DNA from: an uncultured Alphaproteobacteria bacterium | Lineage (GTDB): Bacteria > Pseudomonadota > Alphaproteobacteria > RF32 > CAG-239 | Assembly: GCA_944390455.1 (NCBI GenBank) | Contig: CALXPU010000011.1 | Span: forward strand, 1-49,491 | DNA length: 49,491 nt | Direction: 5' to 3' | Shown here: in pieces, positions 1 through 7,779 of the stretch | How positions within the stretch are numbered: position 1 is the first letter of the stretch | How the letters are laid out: every line of letters begins with the position of its first letter | Notes under the pieces: model-generated | The model's database searches: none | What the model was told of the DNA's origin: nothing | The model's input: the letters and a program-made list of their open reading frames with translations, nothing else | Program-made: the position numbers and the translations under genes

Positions 1-75
1 TCCATTTGGAGTTGTAAAGAAAGGCACCTTAATGGTGCCTTTCCAAGAACCCCGGGTTTACCCGGGGATATCTAT
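1..75. repeat. 75-bp terminal inverted repeat, left copy (two hairpins)
   Basis: The first 75 bases are the exact reverse complement of the last 75 bases of the window; the match stops at base 76. The repeat holds two perfect hairpins: 19-43 (10-bp stem around GGCACC/GGTGCC, 5-nt loop) and 50-67 (stem CCCCGGGT/ACCCGGGG, 2-nt loop). It lies 15 bp past the stop codon of the leftmost gene. It is much more GC-rich than its surroundings. Most likely it is a dispersed chromosomal repeat at which the assembly broke, and it may extend beyond the contig. Confidence 0.95.
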
Positions 76-90
76 TTGATTGTTTTTAAA

Positions 91-1218
91 TTACTTCTTA
101 ACAATCTGCTTTAATAAATTTTCCCACTCATCCATCAAAATTTCCGGAGCATATGCTGCCATATCTTTGTGAGCGTTAGCCCCAAATTTAATGCGCAAAT
201 CTTTATCTTCCATCAAAATCTGCAATTTTTTCGCAAAATCATCTACATCTTCCGCTAAAAATCCATTATGACCATCAACAATGATTTCGTTTACAGAGTG
301 TGCATCTTTGAAGCCAATGTGAGGCAATCCAATTGACATTGCATCTGCTATTGCTAAGCTAAAGCCTTCGCATGAACTTGGAAAAGCATGAATATCCGCA
401 CTACGGTATAAACCTTCAACATCTGTACTGTAGCCCATCAATGCGACTTGATGTCCCAAATTGTTCTGCTCAATTAAACTTTTTATTTCACGTTCATATG
501 CTGGATATTTGCTCATTCCCCATATTTCTACTTTCCAATCCGGAAAATCTTTGGCTATTTTTGCAAAGGCTTCTACTAATAAATGCGGACGTTTTATATT
601 TTTTTCTATTCTCGCCACATAAATTATTTTTTTCTTTTCTTTACTTAAATCAACCATCTCGCCTTCTGCATATTGCTTCACGGGATTGGCTATTCTTACA
701 ATATTTTTAGCTTCAAAAAACGGATCAATATGACTTTTAAATGAATCCATCAGTACCTGATATGTATTGACTTGTTCAAAGCTCTTCTTACACCATTTTC
801 TGGCTAACTTATTCTTTTTAAGCACCTTATCCAAAATAACCGGCGGATAATTGTGTATCATCTGAACAATTGGAATATTATGATGTTGAAAGCGGGTTAC
901 ATTATACAAATCTTTTGGGAAATAGCAAATCATCACGTCTGGTTGTTCTTTCTTTATCAGTTTATCAAACAAAAACCATGAGGGAAATGGGCTTCTTAAT
1001 TTATGCAATAAATTTACCCATGCTGATGAAGTTTTGCCATTTACATTTGCAATTCTTACCTTTGGATTTAACTCATATCCTGGTGCGGAGACTCCGAGCT
1101 TTTTATATGTATCACAAGCAATTACCACGTCGTGACCACGTTCATAAAACAAATTCGCTAAATATGACATCCAATTATTGTTTAGGATGTTTCTATCTCT
1201 TACCAGCATTATTTTCAT
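91..1218 (-). CDS. GT4-family glycosyltransferase
   Basis: The 375-residue protein has the GT-B layout of family 4 glycosyltransferases: an N-terminal Rossmann-like half starting MKIMLVRD and a C-terminal donor-binding half with the VARIEKNIKRPHLLVEAF segment. The donor-site signature EGFSLAIAD, followed by AMSIGLP, is at about residues 284-299, with Asp292 where an E-x7-E motif usually has its second Glu. It probably transfers a nucleotide-activated sugar onto a surface glycan at the cytoplasmic face of the inner membrane; donor and acceptor cannot be read from sequence. Its ATG overlaps the stop of the upstream gene (ATGA), implying translational coupling. Family assignment is secure, the exact reaction is not. 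Confidence 0.85.
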   Translation of the reverse strand: MKIMLVRDRNILNNNWMSYLANLFYERGHDVVIACDTYKKLGVSAPGYELNPKVRIANVNGKTSSAWVNLLHKLRSPFPSWFLFDKLIKKEQPDVMICYFPKDLYNVTRFQHHNIPIVQMIHNYPPVILDKVLKKNKLARKWCKKSFEQVNTYQVLMDSFKSHIDPFFEAKNIVRIANPVKQYAEGEMVDLSKEKKKIIYVARIEKNIKRPHLLVEAFAKIAKDFPDWKVEIWGMSKYPAYEREIKSLIEQNNLGHQVALMGYSTDVEGLYRSADIHAFPSSCEGFSLAIADAMSIGLPHIGFKDAHSVNEIIVDGHNGFLAEDVDDFAKKLQILMEDKDLRIKFGANAHKDMAAYAPEILMDEWENLLKQIVKK

Positions 1219-1853
1219 GATTTTTTCCTTTTAATCAGTAGTTTCATAAACTCAAAAGATTTGGGAACAGCCCAAAACGATATGCTTACCTCTTTCACAT
1301 TCAGACTTTTACATATTCCAATACGATGGTGCCCCTGCAGAATCTGATCCTTTACGCCAAATTTGCGGTTTAACATTATCAACATTGGGCTTTTTTTATC
1401 GTACCCATGCTCTTTTATGGAGTTGTACAAGTCATGATAACGCTTTTGTGCCTCTTCTCGGCTGATTTGCCATTTTTTATTAGTCCATTGGTAAGCATTC
1501 GCTTCATTTCGCTCACCGCGCATTACATCATTTTCTAATATACAGGCTAATGTTGTGGTGTATGCTTTAGGAAATACTTTATAAAACTTGCGCTTTATCG
1601 GCTTTATTAAATTTATAAAAAAGGCTTGAAAAGCGGGATATGTATGATATGCCATGCGTACTGGCAGAAATTCTTCTGATGATGTTTTTACTTTTTCCAT
1701 TCCTGAAATAAGCTTATCTTCTCCTTTTTCATCCAGCAGAACAATAATTTCATCCGATTTCACATCCCAAAAAACATTTTGTTCTATGGGTAAAGCTTGG
1801 AGTTCCGTCCTTTTTATTTGATAGATTTCTGATGATAGCGCTATCTTTTTCAT
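1215..1853 (-). CDS. ParB/sulfiredoxin-like fold protein, function unknown
   Basis: This 212-residue protein has no signal peptide or membrane segment. Near its C-terminus, around residues 155-190, it reads SPMLIML, then ILQGHHRIGICKSLNV with GHHR at 174-177. That resembles the G-x-H-R core of ParB-like nuclease and sulfiredoxin-fold domains, some of which bind nucleotides or act as kinases in polysaccharide loci. The assignment is by motif only. The gene is translationally coupled to the downstream glycosyltransferase through an ATGA overlap, so a role in surface glycan modification is a reasonable inference. No clear Shine-Dalgarno sequence is visible before the ATG at 1853. It is divergent from the next glycosyltransferase gene across about 150 bp. 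Confidence 0.5.
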   Translation of the reverse strand: MKKIALSSEIYQIKRTELQALPIEQNVFWDVKSDEIIVLLDEKGEDKLISGMEKVKTSSEEFLPVRMAYHTYPAFQAFFINLIKPIKRKFYKVFPKAYTTTLACILENDVMRGERNEANAYQWTNKKWQISREEAQKRYHDLYNSIKEHGYDKKSPMLIMLNRKFGVKDQILQGHHRIGICKSLNVKEVSISFWAVPKSFEFMKLLIKRKKS

Positions 1854-2000
1854 CTCATTATTTCTGAATAAATATGACCATTTTTGTTCAGTCTATATTT
1901 AGACTTTATCACCCGCAATATCTATTTGATTCTATCAACATTTATTTCTGAAACTTTTGCTTATTTTTTATGGTCATATTTTTCAACCGGAGTTTTTTGC

Positions 2001-3068
2001 ATGAAAAGTCTGAAAATTGTTCATTGCGCTTATTTCAAAACGATTTATATTCGTGGCTGCTTTTGGGCGGGGATGGCTTATAAACTTAATAATGGACTAA
2101 CTCGTCTCGGACATAACGTTGTTTCTTTTAATGATCGTGATGTTAATCGCGCTATGTCTTGGTTTGGAGCTAAAACGCCTTTTAGTATCCGAAAAACTAA
2201 TGAATGCTTTCTAAAGTATTGTCTTGATATTGTTCCAGATGCCATTATTTTAGGACATGCTGATATTATCTCTGCAGACACGCTCTTAAAAATTCGTGAG
2301 AAAATTCCTCATATAAAAATTATTCAGTGGAATGTTGACTGCATAAACCCCTATGCTGAAATGGGAAACCACAATATTCGCAATATCACTTCCAAACTTG
2401 ATGCGGTTGACTTTACGCTCATTACGACGGCTGATAAAAAATTATATGAACGTTTTGAACCGCAAAAACATATTATTGGCTTTATTCCTAACCCCGTTGA
2501 TAAGTCTATTGAAAATGTCAGAGCTTTTGAAAATCCTCATCCTGACTATGACTTGCTATTTGCTGCTTCTCCGGTTAAATTACGCGAATTTGCCGATAAA
2601 ATGTGTTATGGCAAGGAAATTGCAGATTTCTTAAAGCGTAAAGCGCCTCAAAATAAATTTCTTTTCCCGAAAATATATGATCCAGCACTGAACGGCGTTA
2701 ATTACTTTGACACTTTTGCTAAATCTGCAGCCGTGCTTAATCTTTCGGTGATTAACCATGATTATCTTTATTCTTCCGATCGTATGGCTCACGCAATGGG
2801 ATGTGGTTGCTTGACCTATATTAGTCGTCATACCGGATTTAATGATTTATTGGGAGAAGATGAAGCTGGATTTTTTAGCACTACCGATGAATTGCTGGAA
2901 AAAATTGAATTTTATAGAAATTCCCCAAAAGAACGCGCTTTAGTCGCTCAACGCGGATGGAAACACTATCACGAACTCTTTAATGAATTGATTGTCGGAA
3001 AATATATCGCCGATTTGATTACGGATAATTTTAATTCTCAAGATTTTCCTTTCCCAACAATCGGATAG
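2001..3068 (+). CDS. CgeB-like glycosyltransferase (GT group 1, PF13524-like C-terminus)
   Basis: A longer reading frame opens at 1884, but the ATG at 2001 has a good Shine-Dalgarno (CCGGAG) and starts a typical GT-B first strand, MKSLKIVHC, so I choose it; the product is 355 residues. The C-terminal half has the layout of CgeB-type glycosyltransferases: DYDLLFAAS, a YSSDRMAHAMGCGCLTYIS stretch, then a late helix with HYHELFNE. The same C-terminal fold recurs in the two membrane-anchored proteins at 43750-45734. It is followed after 18 bp by a GT8-like gene, and the pair probably forms an operon acting on the same glycan. The substrate is not determinable. Confidence 0.75.
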   Translation: MKSLKIVHCAYFKTIYIRGCFWAGMAYKLNNGLTRLGHNVVSFNDRDVNRAMSWFGAKTPFSIRKTNECFLKYCLDIVPDAIILGHADIISADTLLKIREKIPHIKIIQWNVDCINPYAEMGNHNIRNITSKLDAVDFTLITTADKKLYERFEPQKHIIGFIPNPVDKSIENVRAFENPHPDYDLLFAASPVKLREFADKMCYGKEIADFLKRKAPQNKFLFPKIYDPALNGVNYFDTFAKSAAVLNLSVINHDYLYSSDRMAHAMGCGCLTYISRHTGFNDLLGEDEAGFFSTTDELLEKIEFYRNSPKERALVAQRGWKHYHELFNELIVGKYIADLITDNFNSQDFPFPTIG

Positions 3069-3086
3069 ATTTTATGGAGATTTTTT

Positions 3087-3890
3087 ATGACAAAATCGTT
3101 TAATGTTGTTACAATTAAATGGGGGACAATGTACAATGCCGAAGACGTTAACAAACTTTATTCGGCAATTTTACGCAACACCTCTTATCAAATTAATTTT
3201 TATTGCTTTACTGATAATGCCGTAGGTCTAAGTGACGGGATTATTGCTCTCCCTATTCCGAAACTTAACGTTCAACCTCAATTTATTTTCGGGAATCATA
3301 GAAAAGCCTCTGGGCTTTGTGATGATAATCTTGCGGAACTTAACGGGCAACGTGTCTTCTTTTTTGACTTAGACTCTTTGATTGTCGGAAATTTAGATGA
3401 ATTTTTTGATTATCCGGTTGGTAATAGATTTTATGCTATCAACGATTGGGCGCACAGACATGGTAAAAAAGCAAATCAAGTCGGACAAGCCAGCTGTTAT
3501 TCTTGGGTTGTCGGCACTCTCGGATATATTAAAGAATATTTTGAGAAACATCCTCAAGAAGTTATTGATACTTATTATACAGCAACACAACAATATGTTT
3601 CAGCGAAAGTTATTGAAAAATTTGGTAAAATCTGGTTTTGGCCGGATAACTGGTTTAAGAGTTTTCGTTTTCATTGTATTCCGCACCCTTTATTGCGCTT
3701 TTTCATTACGCCCAAACTTCCTCCTGTTAAAGGTCTTAAAATGATTGCTTTTCATGGAGAACCAGGAATTAGAGAAGCGCTACAAGGTGTTTGGTGTCTT
3801 AATCCTCAATCAGCAAAATATCCTCATGGCTTCAAAAAACTCTATAAACACGTTCGCCCGACTTCGTGGATTGCTGATTATTGGAAATAA
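3087..3890 (+). CDS. GT-A fold glycosyltransferase (GT8-like, DLD motif)
   Basis: The 267-residue protein begins with a Rossmann-like strand (FNVVTIKWG) and has a DxD-type metal/nucleotide-sugar site, FFFDLDSLIVG, with Asp94 and Asp96. The FDLDSLIVGNLDEF segment is characteristic of GT8 and related GT-A transferases. A late FHGEPG motif also resembles the C-terminal His-containing site of this group. There is no signal peptide, so it should act in the cytoplasm. The ATG has a GGAG Shine-Dalgarno 8 bp upstream. It follows the CgeB-like gene by 18 bp and ends just before a strong terminator, so these two genes are probably co-transcribed. Confidence 0.7.
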   Translation: MTKSFNVVTIKWGTMYNAEDVNKLYSAILRNTSYQINFYCFTDNAVGLSDGIIALPIPKLNVQPQFIFGNHRKASGLCDDNLAELNGQRVFFFDLDSLIVGNLDEFFDYPVGNRFYAINDWAHRHGKKANQVGQASCYSWVVGTLGYIKEYFEKHPQEVIDTYYTATQQYVSAKVIEKFGKIWFWPDNWFKSFRFHCIPHPLLRFFITPKLPPVKGLKMIAFHGEPGIREALQGVWCLNPQSAKYPHGFKKLYKHVRPTSWIADYWK

Positions 3891-3901
3891 TTTGCTTACA
3901 A

Positions 3902-3936
3902 AAAAAATCACTCTCAATTACGAGAGTGATTTTTTG
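3902..3936. terminator. Bidirectional rho-independent terminator
   Basis: The stem AATCACTCTC / GAGAGTGATT is flanked by A-run on the left and T-run on the right. It lies between the convergent GT8-like gene and psd and can serve both. Confidence 0.9.
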
Positions 3937-3953
3937 TTATTTCTTTATCGGCT

Positions 3954-4823
3954 TTATTTTGATTTAATTTCTCCGAGCTTTTCACCCATTTTTACTGGTG
4001 TGCCCGCTTTTAACTCTTTAGAGAAATTAACTTTTCCTTTCGGGAAAATACAAATAGTGGTGCTTCCCAACAAGAAGCGCCCTAATTCAGCTCCTTTTTC
4101 TAAAACGATATTGTCATCTTGATAATTATAAACCGTAACCTCTTTACCTTTTGCCGGAGCCAACAGTCCTGCAAAAACCGTCGCAATACTTGATACTATC
4201 GTTGCCCCTACCATTACGACGGCAAATCTGCCGATTTCTTCATTTTCAAAAAAGCATACGGCTCTTTCATTACGAGCAAACAAATTATCAACGTTTTGCG
4301 CCGTCAGTGGATTTACAGAAAATAAATCTCCCGGAATAAACAGCATCTTCTCGAGTTTTCCTTTTAACGGCATATGTACACGGTGGTAATTTCTTGGAGA
4401 CAGATATGTGGTCACAAAACTACCATTCTCAAAATATTTTGCTTCTTTCGCATCTCCGCCTAATAAGGCCTCCAAACTGTAATAATGACCTTTCGCTTGT
4501 AAAACTGCATCTTTATATATTTCACCGATTTCACTAATCATACCATCAGCCGGCTCTGCCAATGCTTTTTCTTCAGCAACAATCGGACGAGCGCCTTTTT
4601 TTAATTCTCTTACAAAGAAATCATTAAAACTCTTATATTTGCTAATATCCTGAGTTTTTGCCTCTTTCATATCAACTTCATAGTATTTGATGAAATTTTT
4701 GATTAAAAACTCTGTTCCCTTCCCCATTTCTGCTGCAGCTAACTTTCCAACCGCTTGTGACAACAGCCTTTTGGGCATTATGTATTGACTTTTAACCTTA
4801 ATTTCATCTGCGATGTTGTTCAT
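3954..4823 (-). CDS. psd: Phosphatidylserine decarboxylase proenzyme
   Basis: The 289-residue protein is a type I bacterial phosphatidylserine decarboxylase, which makes phosphatidylethanolamine at the inner membrane. The self-cleavage site LGST is at 252-255; Ser254 would become the pyruvoyl group, at the same number as in E. coli. The PADG motif supplies the catalytic Asp and YHRVHMP the catalytic His of the autocleavage triad. The length matches the family (about 290-320). The gene stands alone with a TTGACA-16-TATGTT promoter and a GGGAGA-type Shine-Dalgarno. No phosphatidylserine synthase gene is in the window. Confidence 0.97.
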   Translation of the reverse strand: MNNIADEIKVKSQYIMPKRLLSQAVGKLAAAEMGKGTEFLIKNFIKYYEVDMKEAKTQDISKYKSFNDFFVRELKKGARPIVAEEKALAEPADGMISEIGEIYKDAVLQAKGHYYSLEALLGGDAKEAKYFENGSFVTTYLSPRNYHRVHMPLKGKLEKMLFIPGDLFSVNPLTAQNVDNLFARNERAVCFFENEEIGRFAVVMVGATIVSSIATVFAGLLAPAKGKEVTVYNYQDDNIVLEKGAELGRFLLGSTTICIFPKGKVNFSKELKAGTPVKMGEKLGEIKSK

Positions 4824-4852
4824 TTCATATTCTCCCTATTTCATTTACCCTA

Positions 4853-4880
4853 AACATAGCATCTCTTTTATGGATGTCAA
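4853..4880 (-). promoter_or_regulatory. Sigma-70 promoter of psd
   Basis: On the minus strand, TTGACA (4880-4875), a 16-bp spacer and TATGTT (4858-4853) lie 30 bp upstream of the psd start. Confidence 0.7.
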
Positions 4881-4907
4881 CTTTTATGCTATTTTTTTCA
4901 GGCATAA

Positions 4908-4937
4908 AAAAAATCGGAGTTTGGACTCCGATTTTCT
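4908..4937 (-). terminator. Rho-independent terminator of the 4955-5665 gene
   Basis: The stem AAAATCGGAGT / ACTCCGATTTT with loop TTGG lies just past the minus-strand stop and is followed by a T-run in that direction. The A/T tails on both sides might let it work both ways. Confidence 0.85.
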
Positions 4938-4954
4938 GTTTCTTCAGGCAATAG

Positions 4955-5665
4955 CTAATTCAAAATTATTCCCATTTCTTTTTGAATTTGCTCATTTATC
5001 ATGCGCAAACCTTCTTGAACCTCATAAATATAATTCAAGAACATCTTTCTGAAGTAGGCTTCTTCATCAGTTGCATTTTTAGAACAGTGGGAGGACATTA
5101 AATATAATTTTGCCGTCTTTCGCTGATCTCTAGATGATGACGCCCAACCGTCAATATTAAAACTATTAACAGCCAATAATTCTCGTTCCGGAGCGCCACC
5201 TACTTTTTGATACATCATGTCAAAAATTTTTCCGCTCTCATCATCTTCAAAATTAAAGACAAACACCGGATTGATGAACATTTCTAAAATGAACTCCCTA
5301 CTCATATATTGGACACACGATTTGTTCAAATATGGGAAAGCGCACATTGGGCAATCACTATCTTGCTTAGTTAGATTATGCTTAATTATATTAATCAAAT
5401 CTATGCTTATATGATCATCCTCTAAGCGGAAGAATTTTTCAGCAATTCCCGGTGTGAGAACCCTTCTTTTTGTCGGTTCGAATACATGATCGCTATCCTT
5501 ATTTATACCGACATAAGCCGATATAAACGTAAAACAACCTCTGTTTCTTAAAAAGTCGCTATATGCGCGGGGCGTTTTTTTCCAAAAATCCAAAATTGCC
5601 TGAGCCTGTTTAACTGAGAGGGCTTCTGCATGCAAAAGCAGCTCTCTTATTTCTTTATAATCCAT
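4955..5665 (-). CDS. Uncharacterised 236-residue cytoplasmic protein with CPMC motif
   Basis: I do not recognise a family. The protein is soluble, with no signal peptide, and helical in prediction by eye. It contains a CPMC pair (DSDCPMCAFPYLNKSC) and another SHCSKN cysteine, which might bind a metal, but the spacing does not match a zinc finger I can name. The start at 5665 has no Shine-Dalgarno. Instead TTAAAT sits 9 nt upstream, the arrangement shared with four other genes here. A near-consensus promoter (TTGACA-17-TATACT) predicts a leader of only about 20 nt. The gene is monocistronic, with its own terminator. Confidence 0.75.
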   Translation of the reverse strand: MDYKEIRELLLHAEALSVKQAQAILDFWKKTPRAYSDFLRNRGCFTFISAYVGINKDSDHVFEPTKRRVLTPGIAEKFFRLEDDHISIDLINIIKHNLTKQDSDCPMCAFPYLNKSCVQYMSREFILEMFINPVFVFNFEDDESGKIFDMMYQKVGGAPERELLAVNSFNIDGWASSSRDQRKTAKLYLMSSHCSKNATDEEAYFRKMFLNYIYEVQEGLRMINEQIQKEMGIILN

Positions 5666-5680
5666 ATCTAAAAAATTTAA
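5666..5680 (-). promoter_or_regulatory. SD-less start signal TTAAAT-N9-ATG
   Basis: TTAAAT occupies 5680-5675 on the minus strand, nine bases before the ATG of the 236-residue gene, and no purine-rich Shine-Dalgarno is present. Confidence 0.5.
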
Positions 5681-5691
5681 GTTCGGCGGTT

Positions 5692-5720
5692 AGTATACGC
5701 ATTTTAAGAAGTATTGTCAA
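5692..5720 (-). promoter_or_regulatory. Sigma-70 promoter of the 4955-5665 gene
   Basis: On the minus strand, TTGACA (5720-5715), a 17-bp spacer and TATACT (5697-5692) form a near-consensus promoter. Confidence 0.85.
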
Positions 5721-5891
5721 GTTATTTTAGACAAAAAAATATTTATGCAAAAAAACTTGATTTTTTATTTTTTTTTGTTAGTCTTTTTGGGCTTATATTT
5801 CTTATTATGTCGCTGGTATTATGTTGTTTATATTTTTGTATAACCAACGCAGCATGACATTCAATCTATATGTTTGAATTCGCTAATTTTT

Positions 5892-5906
5892 TTAAATATT
5901 TTATTT
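5892..5906 (+). promoter_or_regulatory. SD-less start signal TTAAAT-N9-ATG
   Basis: TTAAAT (5892-5897) lies exactly nine bases before the lipoprotein ATG at 5907. Upstream, 5721-5891 is very AT-rich, and I could not fix a convincing -35/-10 pair there. Confidence 0.5.
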
Positions 5907-7622
5907 ATGGAAAAGAAAAATTGTTTTCAAAAAATTCTCTTTGTAGGAATTTTGATTATTTTGTTGTTGTCTAGTTGCAATGGTTTGGTATCTTCATCTT
6001 TGGATTTTGATGAAGGAGATGTGGAGTTTGTTTCCTTTTCTTATGATTGGGAACAGTCTGTTTTTAAAGACACGACGCAACTTATCTGTCAACAGTCGTT
6101 GGTTTACTCTTCTTATGGAAAAGAGATTACTCTTGCCCCTTTAGCTTATGTCAAGCTCTGGATTAAGCAAGATACGGTCTTATCTACCTCTGAAATGTCA
6201 ATTAAGCCGACCTCGTATGACACAATCTCTTCTTCGTCTTCTTCAGGAGTTTCGCCGATACGGTACAAATTACTCAAATCATTTGAGCTTAATGACGCTC
6301 AGGTGATTATGGCAGAAATCGTCTATGAAGATTTTACTCTCTCTTCTCAAGAAACAGGACAGACTTTGCCTCATCTTGAAATCACAGACTTTACTTTAGA
6401 AGACATTAATGTTGTTCCGGGGAAAAGTGCTGCTGATAATTATGCTATTTCTGTTACTTTTAATGTTCCTTGGTCTGTTATTAACCGAGGAGACAGAGGT
6501 ACGGAAAAAGTTGGTATTTCTTATGTGAAAAGCTCTGTCGGTAATACTGATGATCAGTTGCTTTCTACAAGCTATGACACAGGTACTGAGTGGGTTGATG
6601 CTTCTTCATTCAGACTTTTTGTGAATAAAATTGAAAACTGGAAAGTTGCCGGAATAGTCAGTAGTAAAACTTATTCTCCGACTCTTGCTTTTTCACTTAA
6701 TCCCTCTGATAAGCCATCTCTTATGGCTGAAAATTTGGACTTTAAGCATCAGGTTTCTCTAAATCAAACGAAGGCTGAACAAATTAGTTCGGATGCAGCT
6801 TGGAATATTCAGAAAAAGACCGCCGTGCAAACCATTCGGTTTGATAATGGTTCGGAGGATTTTACCCATGCTTTTTCCTATCCGGTTTATGAAGCCTCTG
6901 CTCTTGTTGATGGACAAGAAATCAATTTTGACCTGACGTCAATATTTGATTATAACATCAAAACTTCCCAATTTGGAGATCGCTCCAAAAAAATAATTTC
7001 TGCTGCTTCAATCGCTTTTGGAGACAGAACTTTTGACGCTTCAACTGCTACTTTACTTGTTCTTCGTTCAGGTCAAGGAACTGAAGATGGTTCCGATAAC
7101 CAAAATACTGATGGTGAAGACAACTTGCCTATTGAAACTCCTGATGATCCGTCTGCTTTGAAATACGGACGAATAATTGATTTTCAAGTTTCTGCTGTTT
7201 TAGATGTTGATGCCTACCAAATGGGGGGAACAATTACTAAAAAGGCTGTTGTAGTTCGTTTTGAAGAAGGTTATTATTTTGGAGTTTGTAAATATAACGA
7301 AGATTTTCCAACGCAGTTTTATTACACTCAATCCGGTTATTCCGGTTTTAACTCTGTGGCGCAGCCTAAGGCCGGTAAACCTTTCCGTATTGCTCGTGCC
7401 GTAGTGTATAAAGACGCTATTAAATGGTTTGCGGAGGATAATTCGTTAATTATGGGAATTGATGCACTTTCTTGCGGAATTTTTGGCTGGTTCAATATTG
7501 TGGGCGGTATTTATTCTGCTTTTATCAATTCTTATAACCATACCTATTCTTCCGATAGGTACTCTTTAACTTTGACGGCCCCTAGCGGTCGCTCACTTTT
7601 GATTAATTCAAAAGACCTCTAA
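5907..7622 (+). CDS. Large predicted lipoprotein, function unknown
   Basis: The frame opens with TTG at 5874, but the ATG at 5907 gives a clean type II signal peptide: MEKKN, a hydrophobic core and the lipobox LLSSC, with the lipidated Cys near residue 24. The 571-residue product is therefore a lipoprotein. The rest is beta-rich and Ser/Thr-rich, with an acidic, low-complexity linker (EDGSDNQNTDGEDN) around residue 400 splitting it into two modules. I recognise no domain family. The style resembles Bacteroidota surface lipoproteins, and the start lacks a Shine-Dalgarno (TTAAAT-N9-ATG instead), so transfer from such a source is possible but unproven. A terminator follows. Confidence 0.8.
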   Translation: MEKKNCFQKILFVGILIILLLSSCNGLVSSSLDFDEGDVEFVSFSYDWEQSVFKDTTQLICQQSLVYSSYGKEITLAPLAYVKLWIKQDTVLSTSEMSIKPTSYDTISSSSSSGVSPIRYKLLKSFELNDAQVIMAEIVYEDFTLSSQETGQTLPHLEITDFTLEDINVVPGKSAADNYAISVTFNVPWSVINRGDRGTEKVGISYVKSSVGNTDDQLLSTSYDTGTEWVDASSFRLFVNKIENWKVAGIVSSKTYSPTLAFSLNPSDKPSLMAENLDFKHQVSLNQTKAEQISSDAAWNIQKKTAVQTIRFDNGSEDFTHAFSYPVYEASALVDGQEINFDLTSIFDYNIKTSQFGDRSKKIISAASIAFGDRTFDASTATLLVLRSGQGTEDGSDNQNTDGEDNLPIETPDDPSALKYGRIIDFQVSAVLDVDAYQMGGTITKKAVVVRFEEGYYFGVCKYNEDFPTQFYYTQSGYSGFNSVAQPKAGKPFRIARAVVYKDAIKWFAEDNSLIMGIDALSCGIFGWFNIVGGIYSAFINSYNHTYSSDRYSLTLTAPSGRSLLINSKDL

Positions 7623-7649
7623 TTATATTGTCTGTTTTAATTTATTGAG

Positions 7650-7677
7650 CCCGAATCTTTATTGATTCGGGTTTTTT
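7650..7677 (+). terminator. Rho-independent terminator
   Basis: The perfect stem CCCGAATC / GATTCGGG with a 6-nt loop is followed by six T residues, just after the lipoprotein stop. Confidence 0.92.
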
Positions 7678-7709
7678 ATTTATATTGCCAAAATTTGCAC
7701 AAAATATAG

Positions 7710-7738
7710 TTGATTTTTTGTTTATATGGTGGTATAAA
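7710..7738 (+). promoter_or_regulatory. Sigma-70 promoter of the 1150-residue gene
   Basis: TTGATT (7710-7715), a 17-bp spacer and TATAAA (7733-7738) are followed by a short leader and a GTGAGGTG Shine-Dalgarno before the ATG at 7780. Confidence 0.8.
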
Positions 7739-7779
7739 GGTTCTATATTGAATCAATTTTATCGTTGTGAGGTGTCTTA

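Noticed and set aside
1884..2000. N-terminal extension of the CgeB-like protein
   Set aside because: The extension is hydrophobic and Phe-rich, unlike the family, and the ATG at 2001 has a good Shine-Dalgarno.
5874..5906. Upstream TTG start for the lipoprotein
   Set aside because: It would put 11 residues before a clean signal peptide and has no ribosome site; the ATG at 5907 fits better.
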